Of a stretch of DNA of 64,000 nucleotides, positions 52,541 through 63,314 are shown one piece after another. Under the pieces are notes generated by a model. That model saw nothing but the letters and a program-made list of their open reading frames with translations. It was not told the DNA's origin and searched no databases. This DNA comes from Hemileia vastatrix (lineage: Eukaryota; Basidiomycota; Pucciniomycetes; Pucciniales; Zaghouaniaceae). The stretch is taken from the NCBI GenBank assembly GCA_030280995.1, contig JASXTE010000004.1, forward strand, positions 41,412,797-41,476,796. Reading direction: 5' to 3'. The number at the start of each line of letters is the position of its first letter. Positions within the stretch are counted from its first letter, which is position 1. The position numbers and the translations under genes were made by a program.

Positions 52541-53830
52541 CTAGTTTAAAGAAGAAGCCTTATCCTGCTTTTCCCACAAAGAGAAAAGATATTGAAGATA
52601 TTATCTCAACTTTATTAAGTATGAATATTATTGAAAAAGTGGATGTTACACCTAAATATTGTGTCATATCTCCAGTTTTTATCTCCTATGAGAAAGATAA
52701 AGCCAGTTTATGTGGTTATTATAGAGCATTGAAGACTTATGCTGTTGATGATATCTATCCTTTACCCAGAATTAGTTCTATACATGCTACCCTACAAGGT
52801 GCTAAATATATCAGCTGTTTGGATGGTAACAAGGGATATCACCAGGTACCTGTTGAGAAAAATTCTCAGAATTTTCTGATGATTGCTACTCATATGGGTA
52901 TTTATAAGTATGTTAGGATGCTATTTGGCTCTAAAAATGCCCCTTCAGTTTTTCAAAAAGTTATGAATTACACATTCCATCAAGAAATAATTGAAGGTTG
53001 GCTGATGGTCTATATTGATTATATAATCATATTCTCTAAAACATTTGAGGACCATCTTAACCACCTGTGTAAAGTGTTCCATAATATGGATGAGATAAAT
53101 ATGACACTTGCTTTAAAGAAATGCAAATTTTGTTTTCATTCCTTAAAAGTGCTTGGTCATGTTGTCTCAGTTTTACAGATATGTGTTGACCAAAACAAAG
53201 TGGCAGCCATACAACAGGTGAAGGCTACTACCACAGTTAGAGAGCTCCAGAGTTTTTTAGGAATGTGTGGATACTATAGACATTATATTAAAAATTACCA
53301 AGTCATAGTATTACCCTTTATCCAATTGACTAGGAAAGATGTTGCTTCTGTCTGGAATAGTGAAAGAGAAAGAGCTTTTGACACTATGACACATTGTTTG
53401 ATGTCAGCACCAATTCTTGCTTTACCTAACTTTAATAAACCATTTGTTTTATACACTGATTCAAGTTTTATTGGTCTTGGTGCTTCTTTCCATCAAAAAC
53501 AAGTGATAAATGATAAAGTATCAGAAGTAGTAATTTGTTATATTTCAAGAACCTTGAGGAATAGTCAATTGAAATATGGTATTACTCAACTAGTGTGTTT
53601 AGCAGTAGTGTGGGCTCTAGAAAAGCTATATTATTATCTGGATGATCAGAAATTTGAATTTGTCACTGACTGAAGTGCAGTTAAATCCCTCTTAAATTTG
53701 AAAACACCTAACACACATATGTCAAGATGGCAGCTAGCTGTTCAAGAATACAGAGGGAGGATGACAATAATTCATAAGGCTGGTATTATTTACTCAAGTG
53801 TAGATATGTTATCAAGGTAACCTTTTCCAA
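52541..53830 (+). pseudogene. Gypsy-B2 reverse transcriptase / RNase H, long open frame
   Basis: The main open frame (52621-53673, 350 codons) contains MNIIEKVDVTPKYCVISPVF, DIYPLPRISSIHATLQGAKY, FGSKNAPSVFQKVMNYTFHQ and the catalytic box as YIDYIIIFSKTF, where the second aspartate is tyrosine. VLGHVVSVLQICVDQNKVAA and LQSFLGMCGYYRHYIKNYQV complete RT. RNase H begins LYTDSSFIGLGASFHQK; the glutamate position (TELE-type motif) reads TQLVCLA, so a catalytic acid appears lost. FVTD, a stop at 53671, then [16 protein letters not shown] follow. Confidence 0.85.
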
Positions 53831-55476
53831 ATGATGACTCAAATCCTGCATATGTTCCTGAAGATGAGATAGTTCATATTCATGGAATATGTGTGGTTGA
53901 TATGGAGGAAGAGCTATAACAGCTTATTCAGGATTCATATGATAAGGACACTGACTTAAAAAAGTTATGTGCCATATTAAATAATCCAAAGAATGCTTCA
54001 ATACGAGCATTAATTAAAACCATTCCACCAAAGTATTAGAAGGCTTTGGAAAAAGGTAAATTTTCAATTGATGAAAGATATCTATATTATAGAAGAATGT
54101 TGAGTAATGTTATCATTATTTCTCCTTCTATAAAAGAGATCATCTTGAAAATTTGTCATGATGACATATTGAATGGACATTTTAATCTTGCAAAAACCAT
54201 GATCAGAATTAAAAACACTTCTTGGTGGGTTAACATGTCTGAAGACACCAAACTATATGTTGAATCCTGTGATTCTTGCCAAAAATCAAAAAGATTGACT
54301 GGTAAAAGAGCTGGATTAATGCAACATATTGAACCTCCTGATACACAATGGCAGATAATAAACATGGACTTTGTAACAGGATTACCCATTACTGGGAAAT
54401 ACAGTTATAACTCTTGTCAGGTTATTGTGGAAAGATTCACAAAAATGTGAAAATTTATCTCTACTCCCAAGGATGTTTCCACTAAGGAATTAGCTTTCTT
54501 GTGGTGGTCTCATATGTTTAATACTTCAGGATTTTATAAAGCCATAATCTTTGATAGAGACCCTAAATTTGCATCTGAATTCTGGACGTCTATGATGGAT
54601 GTTTTTTGCTGTGATCTGAAAATTTCTACTGCCTATCACCCCCAAACTGATGGATTAGCTGAAAGAATGATTCAGACTTTGGAGGGCATGATTAGAAGGT
54701 ATTGTGACTTTGGCCTTGAGTAAAAAGACAATGACAGATTTATTCATTATTGGGTTACCTTACTTCCTGGTTTTGAATTTTCTTATAAAAGCACTGTTCA
54801 TTCTGTTACTCAGAAAAAGCCTTTTGAGCTCTGGCTTGGATATGTTCCAAATACTCCTGCCCAATTTCTCAATAACAAAATACCAAAATTGAATTTACAT
54901 CCTGTTGTAAAATCTTTTATTCAAATGAAACAACTTTGCAGAAGTCATGCTCAAAAATGTATTGAAAAATCCTTTGAATATGAGAAGAAGAGATGAGAAA
55001 AATCCCATAAATAATACACTTTTAAAAATTGTGATGAAGTACTGATTTCTACAGTCCATTTCAATTTACAAGGTAATAAAAAATTGAAAGACCCATTTGT
55101 AAGTCCATTTGTTGTCAGAAGAATGGTTGGTGCTGATGCAGTTGAAGTTATCTTGTATGCTCCATATGACAGAAAACATCCTGGCTTTCCAATATCTATT
55201 TTGAAACCTTACACATCCAATAGTGATTTATTTCACAAAAGGGGGGGAAGACCAAAGAAAACTTCTAATGAAATCACTGAGACAGCAGAAATTGATAAGA
55301 TTCTAAATGAGAGAATATTTACTGCTGAAAAAGGTACAGAACACTTATTTAGATTCAAGAATAAATCATCTGAAAATGATTCTTGGATACCTGGGAAGGA
55401 TATATCTAATCCTTCTACTCTTCTAAAGAAATATAAAAAAAAATTAAAGTATTTTTTATTGTTTTTATTAGAGTGA
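53831..55476 (+). pseudogene. Gypsy-B2 integrase and chromodomain-like tail
   Basis: All in one frame with stops at about 53918, 54037, 54448, 54721, 54994 and 55009. The zinc finger is complete (ICHDDILNGHFNLAKTM, then CDSCQKSK). The DDE residues are all present: NMDFVTGLP, IFDRDPKFASEFW and AERMIQTLEGMIRR, with AYHPQTDGLAERM intact. The C-terminal GPFVV-type block (SPFVVRRMVGADAVEVILYA) and FPISILKPY follow. The last part, EIDKILNERIFTAEKGTEHL, FRFKNKSSENDSWIPGKDI, resembles a chromodomain with the W-x-P pattern. This integrase would be the best preserved in the window were it not for the stops. Confidence 0.85.
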
Positions 55477-55481
55477 GGGAG
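55471..55481 (+). other. Gypsy-B2 polypurine tract
   Basis: GAGTGAGGGAG directly precedes the 3' LTR. The same tract precedes the B3 3' LTR (63304-63314), and a close form precedes the B1 LTR start (about 34655-34664). Confidence 0.75.
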
Positions 55482-56284
55482 TGTCAGCCAGGCTACTAGA
55501 CTTACCCAGTAAAATAATTAAATATTTATTGGGATGAAGCCACACCTTTTATTTCTTATGATATTATTAATTACATTATATTTAATTTATTATTACTTGC
55601 AATGAACTAAAAAATTACAAAAAGGAAATTTAGTAAATATTTAAAATTAATAATAATTTCCCTCATATTTTAATTCACTAACACCATGCTCAATAACAGG
55701 TTGGAAGAGAAATAAAAATATATTAATACTAAATTTTAAGAATTAAAATTTCTTTATTTAAAAGTTTAAAATTCTATTAATACAAAAATTTAATTCAAAT
55801 TATTTTATACTAAGTGTGAACTTTAAAAGTTAACTCTAAAGTATATCAAATAACTTGATATATAGTAAAAATTATTTTATTGACACATCCTTATAATACA
55901 CTTTTGTTATTTGCAATTTATTATTTTCGGAAATGTTTTCCTCTCACACTCCTGTATGTAGGTGTTATATCTGTGTTCTCTCTCTCTTCTTTTGCCTATA
56001 AAAGGCCTTCTCTTTTATGCTGTTTTATTAATGCCTTACTTACTTTATTAAATTATCATTACAACAAATATTTATTACTACTAGTTATTGGTTTTGGTAT
56101 TTACTTCTACATACTTCTAAATCATTGATTATAATAATACTTATAAAAATTTCTACCGCTTTTAATTGAGTAAAATAACATAAAAGATAAACATATGTAC
56201 CTTGCCTTTGAAACCTTTAAAATCCACTTTCCAACACCGTTAACCTCCACCAAAAACCTTCTAGACCAAAAGTAACTCCCATTA
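55482..56284 (+). repeat. Gypsy-B2 3' LTR
   Basis: Starts TGTCAGCCAGGCTACTAG and ends near AACTCCCATTA; 803 bp against 802 bp for the 5' copy. TATA box at 55997-56004. A 82-codon open frame inside (55880-56128) is an artefact of pyrimidine-rich DNA. Confidence 0.85.
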
Positions 56285-56619
56285 ATAATAGTACTCAGTA
56301 CTTTGTCCTAATATTACCAATATATTTTTTGGTATTAATTAATTTTGGTTGACTTCTTAAACCTTTTTTGGTTGGTCCCAAAATAATTGGTGTTTATTTC
56401 TTAATAATTTAATTTGTCAATACATATTTTTTTATTACATTATTATTGTTAAATGATTTACAAACTGAATAAAATTTATATTTTTGTTTTTAAAATAATT
56501 TGAATTTTTTTTTTTTGGAAAATATAAATATAAATCATTGATTAAATCCAATTGATTTTTGTTTCAATCTTTATGTCCAGTAGCTTGGAAAGCAGCATGG
56601 ATAATCTTTATGTTGAATA
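56285..56619 (+). other. Gypsy-B3 leader after the B2 insertion
   Basis: AT-rich leader with two diverged repeat units (TTTTGGTTGACTTCTTAAAC near 56344, TTTTGGTTGGTCCC near 56368). No gene. Confidence 0.5.
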
Positions 56620-57200
56620 AAATTGATGTGGATGTTGATAATGAATCTGTAGTTTCTTCAAAAGTAGCTTACAAAAATTCTTCAGCTGACAAAAAAACTT
56701 CATATTCTCCAGGACATAGAAATTTCAGGAGGAGTGGAAAACCCCCCTCCCCCACTTACTCTGAAAGAAGTAAAGCCTCAGATCAATCAGGAAAACCCTC
56801 TAAAGGTTATAAAAATAAAAATTATCCCTCTGGCGCAACAAATAAACAATCTTTCCAGTCATATAAAAGAACTGAAGGCAGAAAACATGAAGTAAAAGGC
56901 AGGAGTAGACACACTCTGGCAACAGATGCAGAAGCTTTAAATCACAACAAGTTTCAGTGTCCTCTTTTACCAGCCACTCAGCCCCATCAGTCACCCAGCT
57001 CTTTCACTCAAAGTCAAAACACTTTACAAGTGGAACAGTGGAGATGGGATTACCTGATGAGCCATTACCAGCAGAATGTACAGCAACCAGCAGCTTAACA
57101 CCCTGGCCTATCCAGGACAGAAACTTTCCATCAAACTCCTCAGTCCCATCCTTATCAGAGAGGCAGAAGAAAGAAGGCACAGGGGAAATTTCCTCCCTTG
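56620..57200 (+). pseudogene. Gypsy-B3 leader ORF (gag N-terminal part)
   Basis: An open frame to 57098 is acidic at the start (DVDVDNESVVSSKVAYKNSS), then Ser/Lys/Arg-rich (RNFRRSGKPPSPTYSERSKA), and ends with WRWDYLMSHYQQNVQQPAA. After the stop the same frame gives HPGLSRTETFHQTPQSHPYQ RGRRKK (two adjacent blocks), parallel to the B2 leader ORF. A GTAAGT donor-like site at 57208 follows the last conserved residues. Confidence 0.55.
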
Positions 57201-58740
57201 CCATTGTAAGTAATTTTTTTGATAAACATGTTGGTGTGTATAATAATAAATCTTCCTCCACTGGTAATCTTGTTGAAAATGGTGAAAGAACTGTTAAACC
57301 TATTAAAAAAATTCCTGTAATGAGTAGCCCTAATGATGAAATTAGTAAATTGTCATTTGATAAGCCTTTAAATTTAACTTCAACTTCTTTAACAAATCCT
57401 TCTCTTGCAATTGAAAATGATTCTGTTTCCCCTGAAGTCTATGCCTTTCTTGAGAAAACTTCTGAGAAAAAATTGAAAGATACCCTTGATTTTAATGTTG
57501 TAAAAGACAAAATTTTGAGAGATGTATTAGTGCATGAAAGTGACAGATTGAATAATTTTCATTTACATTTTAAAGTGAGTTCTTCTGCACAAGATACAGC
57601 TAATTTTAAAATAAAAGGAACTTTGAATATTGTTCTTAGTCAACAAAAACAAATAAGAAGTGATCATAGAGCCATTTCAGATAAAAATCTTCATTTGAAT
57701 AAAACTTTGAGTGAGTTAAAACCCCTTATTGATGAGAATTCTTCATTGAAGAGTGAAAATAAGTCTCTACAAAATGAGTTTAAAAAGCTTAAAACTGATT
57801 TCCAGGCTCTGAGTAACAAATACTCAGTTTATGAAGACAGAAACGTTTTATTTCTTGCAAAAATCGACAACCAAATGTCTAAAATTCCACGAATAAAAGA
57901 TCATTTGTCTGACCTACAGGAAAAATTCTCAGCCTTACCTGTAAATCATTATGGTGTAGATCAAAATGCTTCCCATAAGGTGAATAAAAATAAAGGAAAA
58001 GAGCCTAATCAAAGAAGCTCCTTTCTTCATCCTATTTCAGCCATTAAACAACCTGACAATGAGTCTGTGAAACCTTTTTTAAATAGAAAAAAATATTTTA
58101 ATGGCCATGAACCAGCTGTTTCTGTAAATAATGAAATGTCTGAACACCTGTCAAAACTTCAAGAATTTTTAATCTTGAATAATTCTAATCAAAAGATGGA
58201 CCACCCCAGTAGCCAGAAAAATTAGCCTAAACTGGATCAGTATCTCACCTTTGATGGTGACTCTTTATCTTATTGGAAGCACTTTATCCAAAGAATTGAT
58301 AATCAAAAAAATTCTTAAAAATTTCCAGATGAAGAGATTTTTTCTAAATTAATTTCTTTATTCTCCAATGTAGCCTTAATGTGGTATGAATCTGTCTTAT
58401 TGGAAAATCAACCATATACTTGGAAATAGTGAAAAACATTGATAGAAAATCAATTTGGTGGCTCAAAATTCAGACTTGCTCAACACAGATTATATGAGCC
58501 TGCTAAATATGCTTTCTCCTCTCCTAAAAAACCTTTTTTTTCCTCATGAAAATAATAAAAATTCTTAGAGAAAAGGATCCAAAGATGGATTATGATATTT
58601 GGAGAGACAAGATTCTCTATAAATTGGCAACTTCTCAGAGAGATTTGATGGTGGCTAGGACTGAGCATGTAAGAGAAAATTATTCCTTTATTAATATCTG
58701 TAATGAAGTTCTACTTAATCATAGATATTAACCAACGAGT
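57201..58740 (+). pseudogene. gag: Gypsy-B3 gag: coiled coil and capsid
   Basis: The open frame to 58225 (from 56957) is Ser/Asn-rich at first, then a clear coiled coil from about 57420 to 57930: LEKTSEKKLKDTLDFNVVKD, LNKTLSELKPLIDENSSLKS, ENKSLQNEFKKLKTDFQALS. A single stop at 58223 interrupts the step into the capsid (PKLDQYLTFDGDSLSYWKHF, ALMWYESVLLENQPYTWK). Further stops and a shift near 58540 lead to DYDIWRDKILYKLATSQRDL and YSFINICNEVLLNHRY. It is parallel to B2 gag and slightly better preserved in its first half. Confidence 0.78.
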
Positions 58741-59820
58741 TATCCTTTAAAATCTTATCATGACCAGCAGAAACCTTCAACAAAACTTCCAGATTAAACT
58801 GGTAAACCCTCTGCCCCAGTTGCACCAAATAAATATGCAACAAACACTTGTTTTAAATGTAAAAAACCATGGCAGAAAGGACATGTTTGTGACAAGAAAA
58901 TTCATCTTGTTGAACAAACTGGGGAATCTGAAAATACTCAAGCTGATCTTGATGAATCCTCAAGTGTCTGTAATAGTAATATTTCGTATGACCATGATTC
59001 TTCTCAAGAAGTTCTAGTCTTAGAAAAAGATATTTAATATTTAGATAATTGGTCTGAAAATTGTGATTTTGATTTATCTTCTGTAGAAAATGCTGAAATC
59101 ATTAAGGATACTACTGACAGTTGTATTTTAATATCACCCTTGAGAGCACCATTTATCATAAATGTTAAAAATGTTGAGGTTATTCTTGACTCTGGTGCTG
59201 GAGGAAGTGTAGTGTCTGAGAAAGCACTAGCTTCAGTGGATAAAGATTATCAAAGCAAATTTTTACCTATAAAATCAGAAAAATGGAAAGGTTATGGCTC
59301 TGTTTTATTTCCCATTGGCAAATACAAAGCCTCTTTGTTCTTTAAATATAATGGTGGTTTTGTCAGAGCTGTTTGTGAATTTTTTGTGATGAAAAATGAT
59401 TATTTAAGCAATTAGTTTATTATGGGAAATGACCTTTTAACCATGTTTGGTATTAAATTAGATCCTGAAAACACTTGTTTTACCTTGGGCATGAATGGGA
59501 AAATAAAATTTAAAGTTTCTTCATCTAAAAAGCATTCTGCACCTTTATTAAAATCTTGTGATTCATTGATACAATGTAAGGGTAGACAAACAGAAGAGTT
59601 AGATGTATTATTGTCTGAAATAGACAAAGCTTTATTTGGTAATCAATTAACAAATGATCAAAAAGATTCACTAGTTTCCTTTATTAAATTTTTTCCTATG
59701 TCTTTTTCCCATGGTTCTCATGTGTTAGGATTGGTTAAAGATGAAATGAAAATTTCTTTATCCTGTAATTTGATTGAAATATTTCCTAGCCTTAAGAAAA
59801 ACCTTATCCTGCTTCTGCCA
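58741..59820 (+). pseudogene. Gypsy-B3 zinc knuckle and protease
   Basis: NTCFKCKKPWQKGHVCDKK (about 58843-58900) is the complete family knuckle, followed by an acidic linker (TQADLDESSSVCNSNISYDH). The protease frame (59140-59415) carries VEVILDSGAGGSVVSEKALA with an intact DSG. A stop at 59413 (TGG to TAG against B2) precedes FIMGNDLLTMFGIKLDPENT. The same frame continues to SFIKFFPMSFSHGSHVLGLV. A one-base loss near 59800 shifts the frame before RT. Confidence 0.8.
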
Positions 59821-60519
59821 CAAAGAGAAAAGATATTGAAGATAATATCTCAACTTTATTAAGTATGAATATTATTGAAAAAGTGGATGTTACACCTAAC
59901 TATTGTGTCATCTCTCCAGTTTTTATCTCCTATGAGAAAGATAAAGCTAGGCTATGTGGAGATTATAGAGCTTTAAAAATACCTATATTTGAGATATTTA
60001 ACCTTTGCCCAGGATTAGCTCTATACATGCTACCTTGCAAGGTGCAAAACTCATCAGCTGTCTCGATGGTAATAAAGGCTATCATCAAATACCTGTTGAA
60101 AAGTCCTCCCAAAGTTTTTTTCTAATTGCAACTCATATGGGAATTCATAAATATTTTAGGATGCCCTTTGGCCCTAAAAATGCCCCTTCAGTATTCAAGA
60201 AAGTAATGGATAACACATTTAATCAAGAAATAATTGAAGGATGTTTAATGGTTTATATTGATGACATCATAGAATTTTTTAAAACTTTTGATGAACATAT
60301 CCAACACTTAGGAAGAGTCTTCCAGAAAATGGATGAAATTAACATGACTCTATCATTGAAAATGTGTAAATTTGATTTTCAATCCCTGAAAGTCCTAGGT
60401 CATGTAGTTTCTGGATTACAAATATGTGTAGACCAAGGTAAAGTTGCTGCTATCCAGAAAGTAAAAGCACCAACATCTGTAAAGGAAATGCAGAGTTTTT
60501 TTGGAATGTGTGGCTACTA
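59821..60519 (+). pseudogene. Gypsy-B3 reverse transcriptase, part before the SINE
   Basis: MNIIEKVDVTPNYCVISPVF opens at 59865; a frameshift near 59990 leads to the 60005 frame with PRISSIHATLQGAKLISCLD, FGPKNAPSVFKKVMDNTFNQ and MVYIDDIIEFFKTFDEH, in which the YIDD catalytic box is intact. LGHVVSGLQICVDQGKVAAI and MQSFFGMCGYYRQYI run up to the SINE target site. It rejoins at 61124 with KNYQVIALPLTKL. Confidence 0.85.
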
Positions 60520-60532
60520 TAGACAATACATT
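60520..60532 (+). repeat. SINE target-site duplication, left copy
   Basis: TAGACAATACATT, identical to 61111-61123; the Gypsy-B3 reading continues correctly if one copy and the SINE are removed. Confidence 0.92.
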
Positions 60533-61110
60533 CATGGGCGAGATGGTCTATGTGGTTAGATCATTGCCTGGATGGCCACTTGTTACATTGACTTGTGTGT
60601 CGCGGCTTCAAATCCCTGCTGCCTTCCCCCCTTTTTAACCACCCCCCTTTTTCCATGGTTGGAATGCTCTTTTTTATGCTGGTGTCGATGTCTTGTTATC
60701 CCCACAATGTCTCTATTCTCCCTCAGCAATCTACAGTGGATGGATATGTGCGTGAAGGCTGGAGAACCCCCCCACTTAGTCAACCACCCCACTTTGCCAT
60801 CCCCCATTATCTGGAAAATCGTCCTTGGTCATTCACTTGGGTCAGCTGCGGAATTCCACTCCCCTTACATTCTTGAAAACCCTTCCCATCAAACCACAAC
60901 CCCTCAAAGATTACCCTCCCCCCTCGGCATCGCCACCTGTGTTCTCAAGCCACCTGGCTTCCCCCCATGTCATCCTTTCAATTGCCCTGTTGTTACCTAA
61001 CTCATTAAATTCATTACTTTCCACTTGTACCTATCCAATTAGTTAACCATGCCTTCATGCCCCTATCTGGGTGATATTGTAAGAAATAAAATAAAATAAA
61101 AAAGATAAAA
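60533..61110 (+). mobile_element. tRNA-headed SINE, 578 bp, with LINE-like 3' tail
   Basis: A tRNA-related head (about 60535-60620) has an A-box-like TGGTCTATGTGG at 60544-60555 and a B-box-like GCTTCAAATCC at 60605-60615, 50 bp apart. A C-rich body without good frames follows. The 3' end (ATGCCCCTATCTGGGTGATA then TTGTAAGAAAT) matches the tail of the LINE at 14418-14458 and passes into (AAAAT)n-like repeats. Perfect 13-bp target duplications flank it. The two open frames inside (142 and 93 codons) are proline-rich by composition and not credible genes. Confidence 0.9.
60544..60615 (+). promoter_or_regulatory. Internal RNA polymerase III promoter (A and B boxes) of the SINE
   Basis: TGGTCTATGTGG at 60544-60555 resembles the A box (TRGYNNANNNGG) and GCTTCAAATCC at 60605-60615 differs from the B box consensus GGTTCRANNCC at one position. 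Confidence 0.7.
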
Positions 61111-61123
61111 TAGACAATACATT
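61111..61123 (+). repeat. SINE target-site duplication, right copy
   Basis: TAGACAATACATT, identical to 60520-60532. Confidence 0.92.
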
Positions 61124-62110
61124 AAAAATTATCAAGTCATAGCCCTACCACTTACCAAATTGACTAGAAAGGATGTGGCTTAAATATGGAATGAGGATAC
61201 TCAAAAAGCTTTTGATACATTAAAGAAATGTTTGATTTCAGCTCCAATCCTTGCCCTTCCAGATTTTAATAAGCCTTTTGTCCTCTATACAGATGCAAGT
61301 TTTATTGGACTTGGAGCTTCTCTACACCACAAACAAATTATTAATGATAAAATTTCAGAAGTATTAATTTGTTAAATCTCAAGAACCTGAGAAAGAGTGA
61401 ATTGAAGTATGGTGCCACTAAATTAGAGCTCTTAGCAGTCTTATGGGCTTTAGAAAAGCTTCATTATTATCTAGATAATCAAAAGTTTGAATTAGTTACT
61501 GATTGCAGTGCTGTGAAATCCCTCTTGAACTTGAAAACAACAAATAGACATATGTTTAGGTGGCAACTTGCTGTTCAAGAATACAGAGGTAGAATGACTA
61601 CTATTCACATGGCTGGAAATGTTCATTCAAATGTAGATATGCTTTCTAGATTACCTCTTCAAAAAAATGTATCCAACCCAGCTTATGTACCTGAAGATGA
61701 TACAGTACATATTCATGGTATATATATTGTTGATATGGAAGAGGAGCTTTTGCAATTAATTCTGGATAAATATGAAAAAGATTCTGATTTAAATAAATTA
61801 GTTACAATCTTGAATGATTCAAAGAATGCTTCTATTCAAGCATTGATAAAAATTCTTCCTCCAAAGAACCAAAATACTTTGAGTAAGGGAAATTTTTCCA
61901 TTGAATATGGTTATATTTATTACAGGAGAAAACTTACAAGTTTCATTGTTATTCCTCCTCCCATGAAAGAAACAATCTTAAAACTTTGTCATGATGACAT
62001 ATTAGTAGGAAATTTTGATCTTGAGAAAACCATAATCAGAATTAAGAACACTGCTTGTTGGGCTAATATGTCTGAGGACACTAAATTATATGTTGTCTTG
62101 TGATTCTTGT
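61124..62110 (+). pseudogene. Gypsy-B3 RT end, RNase H and integrase N-terminus
   Basis: KNYQVIALPLTKLTRKDVA ends RT, with one stop at about 61180. FVLYTDASFIGLGASLHHK starts RNase H with its first aspartate. A one-base shift near 61370 leads to the 244-codon frame 61369-62103: GATKLELLAVLWALEKLHYY (glutamate present), [20 protein letters not shown], then GNVHSNVDMLSRLP. The integrase N-terminus (FSIEYGYIYYRRKLTSFIVI, KLCHDDILVGNFDLEKTI) follows; the second zinc histidine is asparagine (GNF against GHF in B2). Confidence 0.85.
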
Positions 62111-63280
62111 CAAAAATCTAAAAGATTTACAGGAAAAGAGAAGGATTTTTGCAAAATATTTAAGCACATGATGCTCATTGGCAAATCATTAACATGGTTT
62201 TTTTCACTGGTCTTCCTGTAGCAGGTAAAGATAGTTATAACTCTTGTTGGGTAATAGTGGATAGATTCATCAAAATGTGCAAATTTATTATCACCCACAA
62301 AGATGTATCCACAAAAGAATTAGCTTTCTTATGGTGGTCATATATGTTTAATATTGTTGGATTTCCAAAAACCATTATCTCTGACAGAGACCCAAAATTT
62401 ACATCTGAATTTTGAATGTCTTTGATGGATATTTGTGGCTGTGATTTGAAATTATCTACAGCTCACCATCCCCAGACTGATGGTCTAGTTGAAAGAATGA
62501 TTCAAACTCTGGAAGATATGATTAGAAGTTATTGTGTCTTTGGATTAGAATATAAATACATTGAAAGATTTACTCATGACTGGGTTACTCTATTTCCAGG
62601 TCATGAATTTGCTTATAACAGCACTGTTCATTCTGTCACTGAGAAAAAGCCTTTTGAGCTTTGGTTAGGTTATTTCCCAAACACTCCTGCTCAAATTCAC
62701 AATAATAAGTTACCAAAGTTGAAACTACACCCTGGTTTAAAGTCTTTTATGCAAATGAAGCATCTATGCAGAAAACATGCTCAAATCTGTATTGATAAGG
62801 CATTTGAGTATGAAAAGAAAATATGGGATAAATCCCATAAAGAATTCAAATTTAACAAGTGTGATGAAGTGTTGATATCTAATTTCCATTTCAATCTACA
62901 GGGAAACAACAAATTAAAATATCCCTTTGTGGGACCATTTGTTGTTAAAAGAATGGTTGGAGACAATGCAGTAGAAATTGTATTGTATTCTCCATATTAT
63001 AGAAAACATCCTGTTTTCCCCATTTCCTTACTTAAACCTTATACTTACAACAGTGACTTATTTCTCAAAAGAAGGGGAAGACCTAAGAAAAACTCTCAGG
63101 AAGTCACAGAAACTGCAGAAATTGGTAAAATTTTAATTGTTAGAATTATCACTTCTGAGAGATGGTATTGAATATTTATTGAGATATAGAAACAAATCAT
63201 CTGAACATGATGCACAGATACCTGGAAAAGAAATTTCTAATCTTCCTACCCTGTTAAAAAAGTATAAAAAGAAATAATCT
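62104..63280 (+). pseudogene. Gypsy-B3 integrase core, C-terminus and chromodomain-like tail
   Basis: After a frameshift at about 62100 the zinc CxxC is present but shifted (CDSCQKSK). The first catalytic aspartate is lost (NMVFFTGLPVAG against NMDFVTGLP). ISDRDPKFTSEF keeps the second aspartate; a TGA at 62413 replaces Trp of SEFW. The 251-codon frame 62416-63171 carries AHHPQTDGLVERMIQTLEDM with the glutamate, LPKLKLHPGLKSFMQMKHLC, GPFVVKRMVGDNAVEIVLYS and RRGRPKKNSQEVTETAEIGK. The chromodomain-like tail continues after a shift (RYRNKSSEHDAQIPGKEISN) to about 63280. Confidence 0.85.
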
Positions 63281-63303
63281 TAGCATTTTTTATTGTTTTT
63301 TTT

Positions 63304-63314
63304 GAGTGAGGGAG
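63304..63314 (+). other. Gypsy-B3 polypurine tract
   Basis: GAGTGAGGGAG directly precedes the 3' LTR, identical to the B2 tract. Confidence 0.75.

Larger units (their letters stand above)
47645..56284 (+). mobile_element. Gypsy-B2: full-length Ty3/Gypsy element nested in Gypsy-B3
   Basis: Two LTRs of about 800 bp (47645-48446 and 55482-56284) match along their length. The interior has a long leader with a nine-fold repeat, a leader ORF, gag with coiled coil and zinc knuckle, protease, RT, RNase H, integrase and a chromodomain-like tail. ATAAT precedes the 5' LTR (47640-47644) and follows the 3' LTR (56285-56289) as a candidate target duplication. From 51532 to 55476 the whole pol lies in one frame broken only by about ten stops. 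Confidence 0.9.

Noticed and set aside
52519..54996. Many TGA stops at Trp or Cys positions, suggesting a code with reassigned TGA
   Set aside because: TAA and TAG stops occur at comparable rates in the same genes, and frameshifts are common in the sister copies; ordinary decay explains it.
60572..61046. Open frames of 142, 93 and 74 codons inside the SINE, proline- and leucine-rich
   Set aside because: They overlap in several frames on both strands, follow C-rich composition and lie within a structure better explained as a SINE body.
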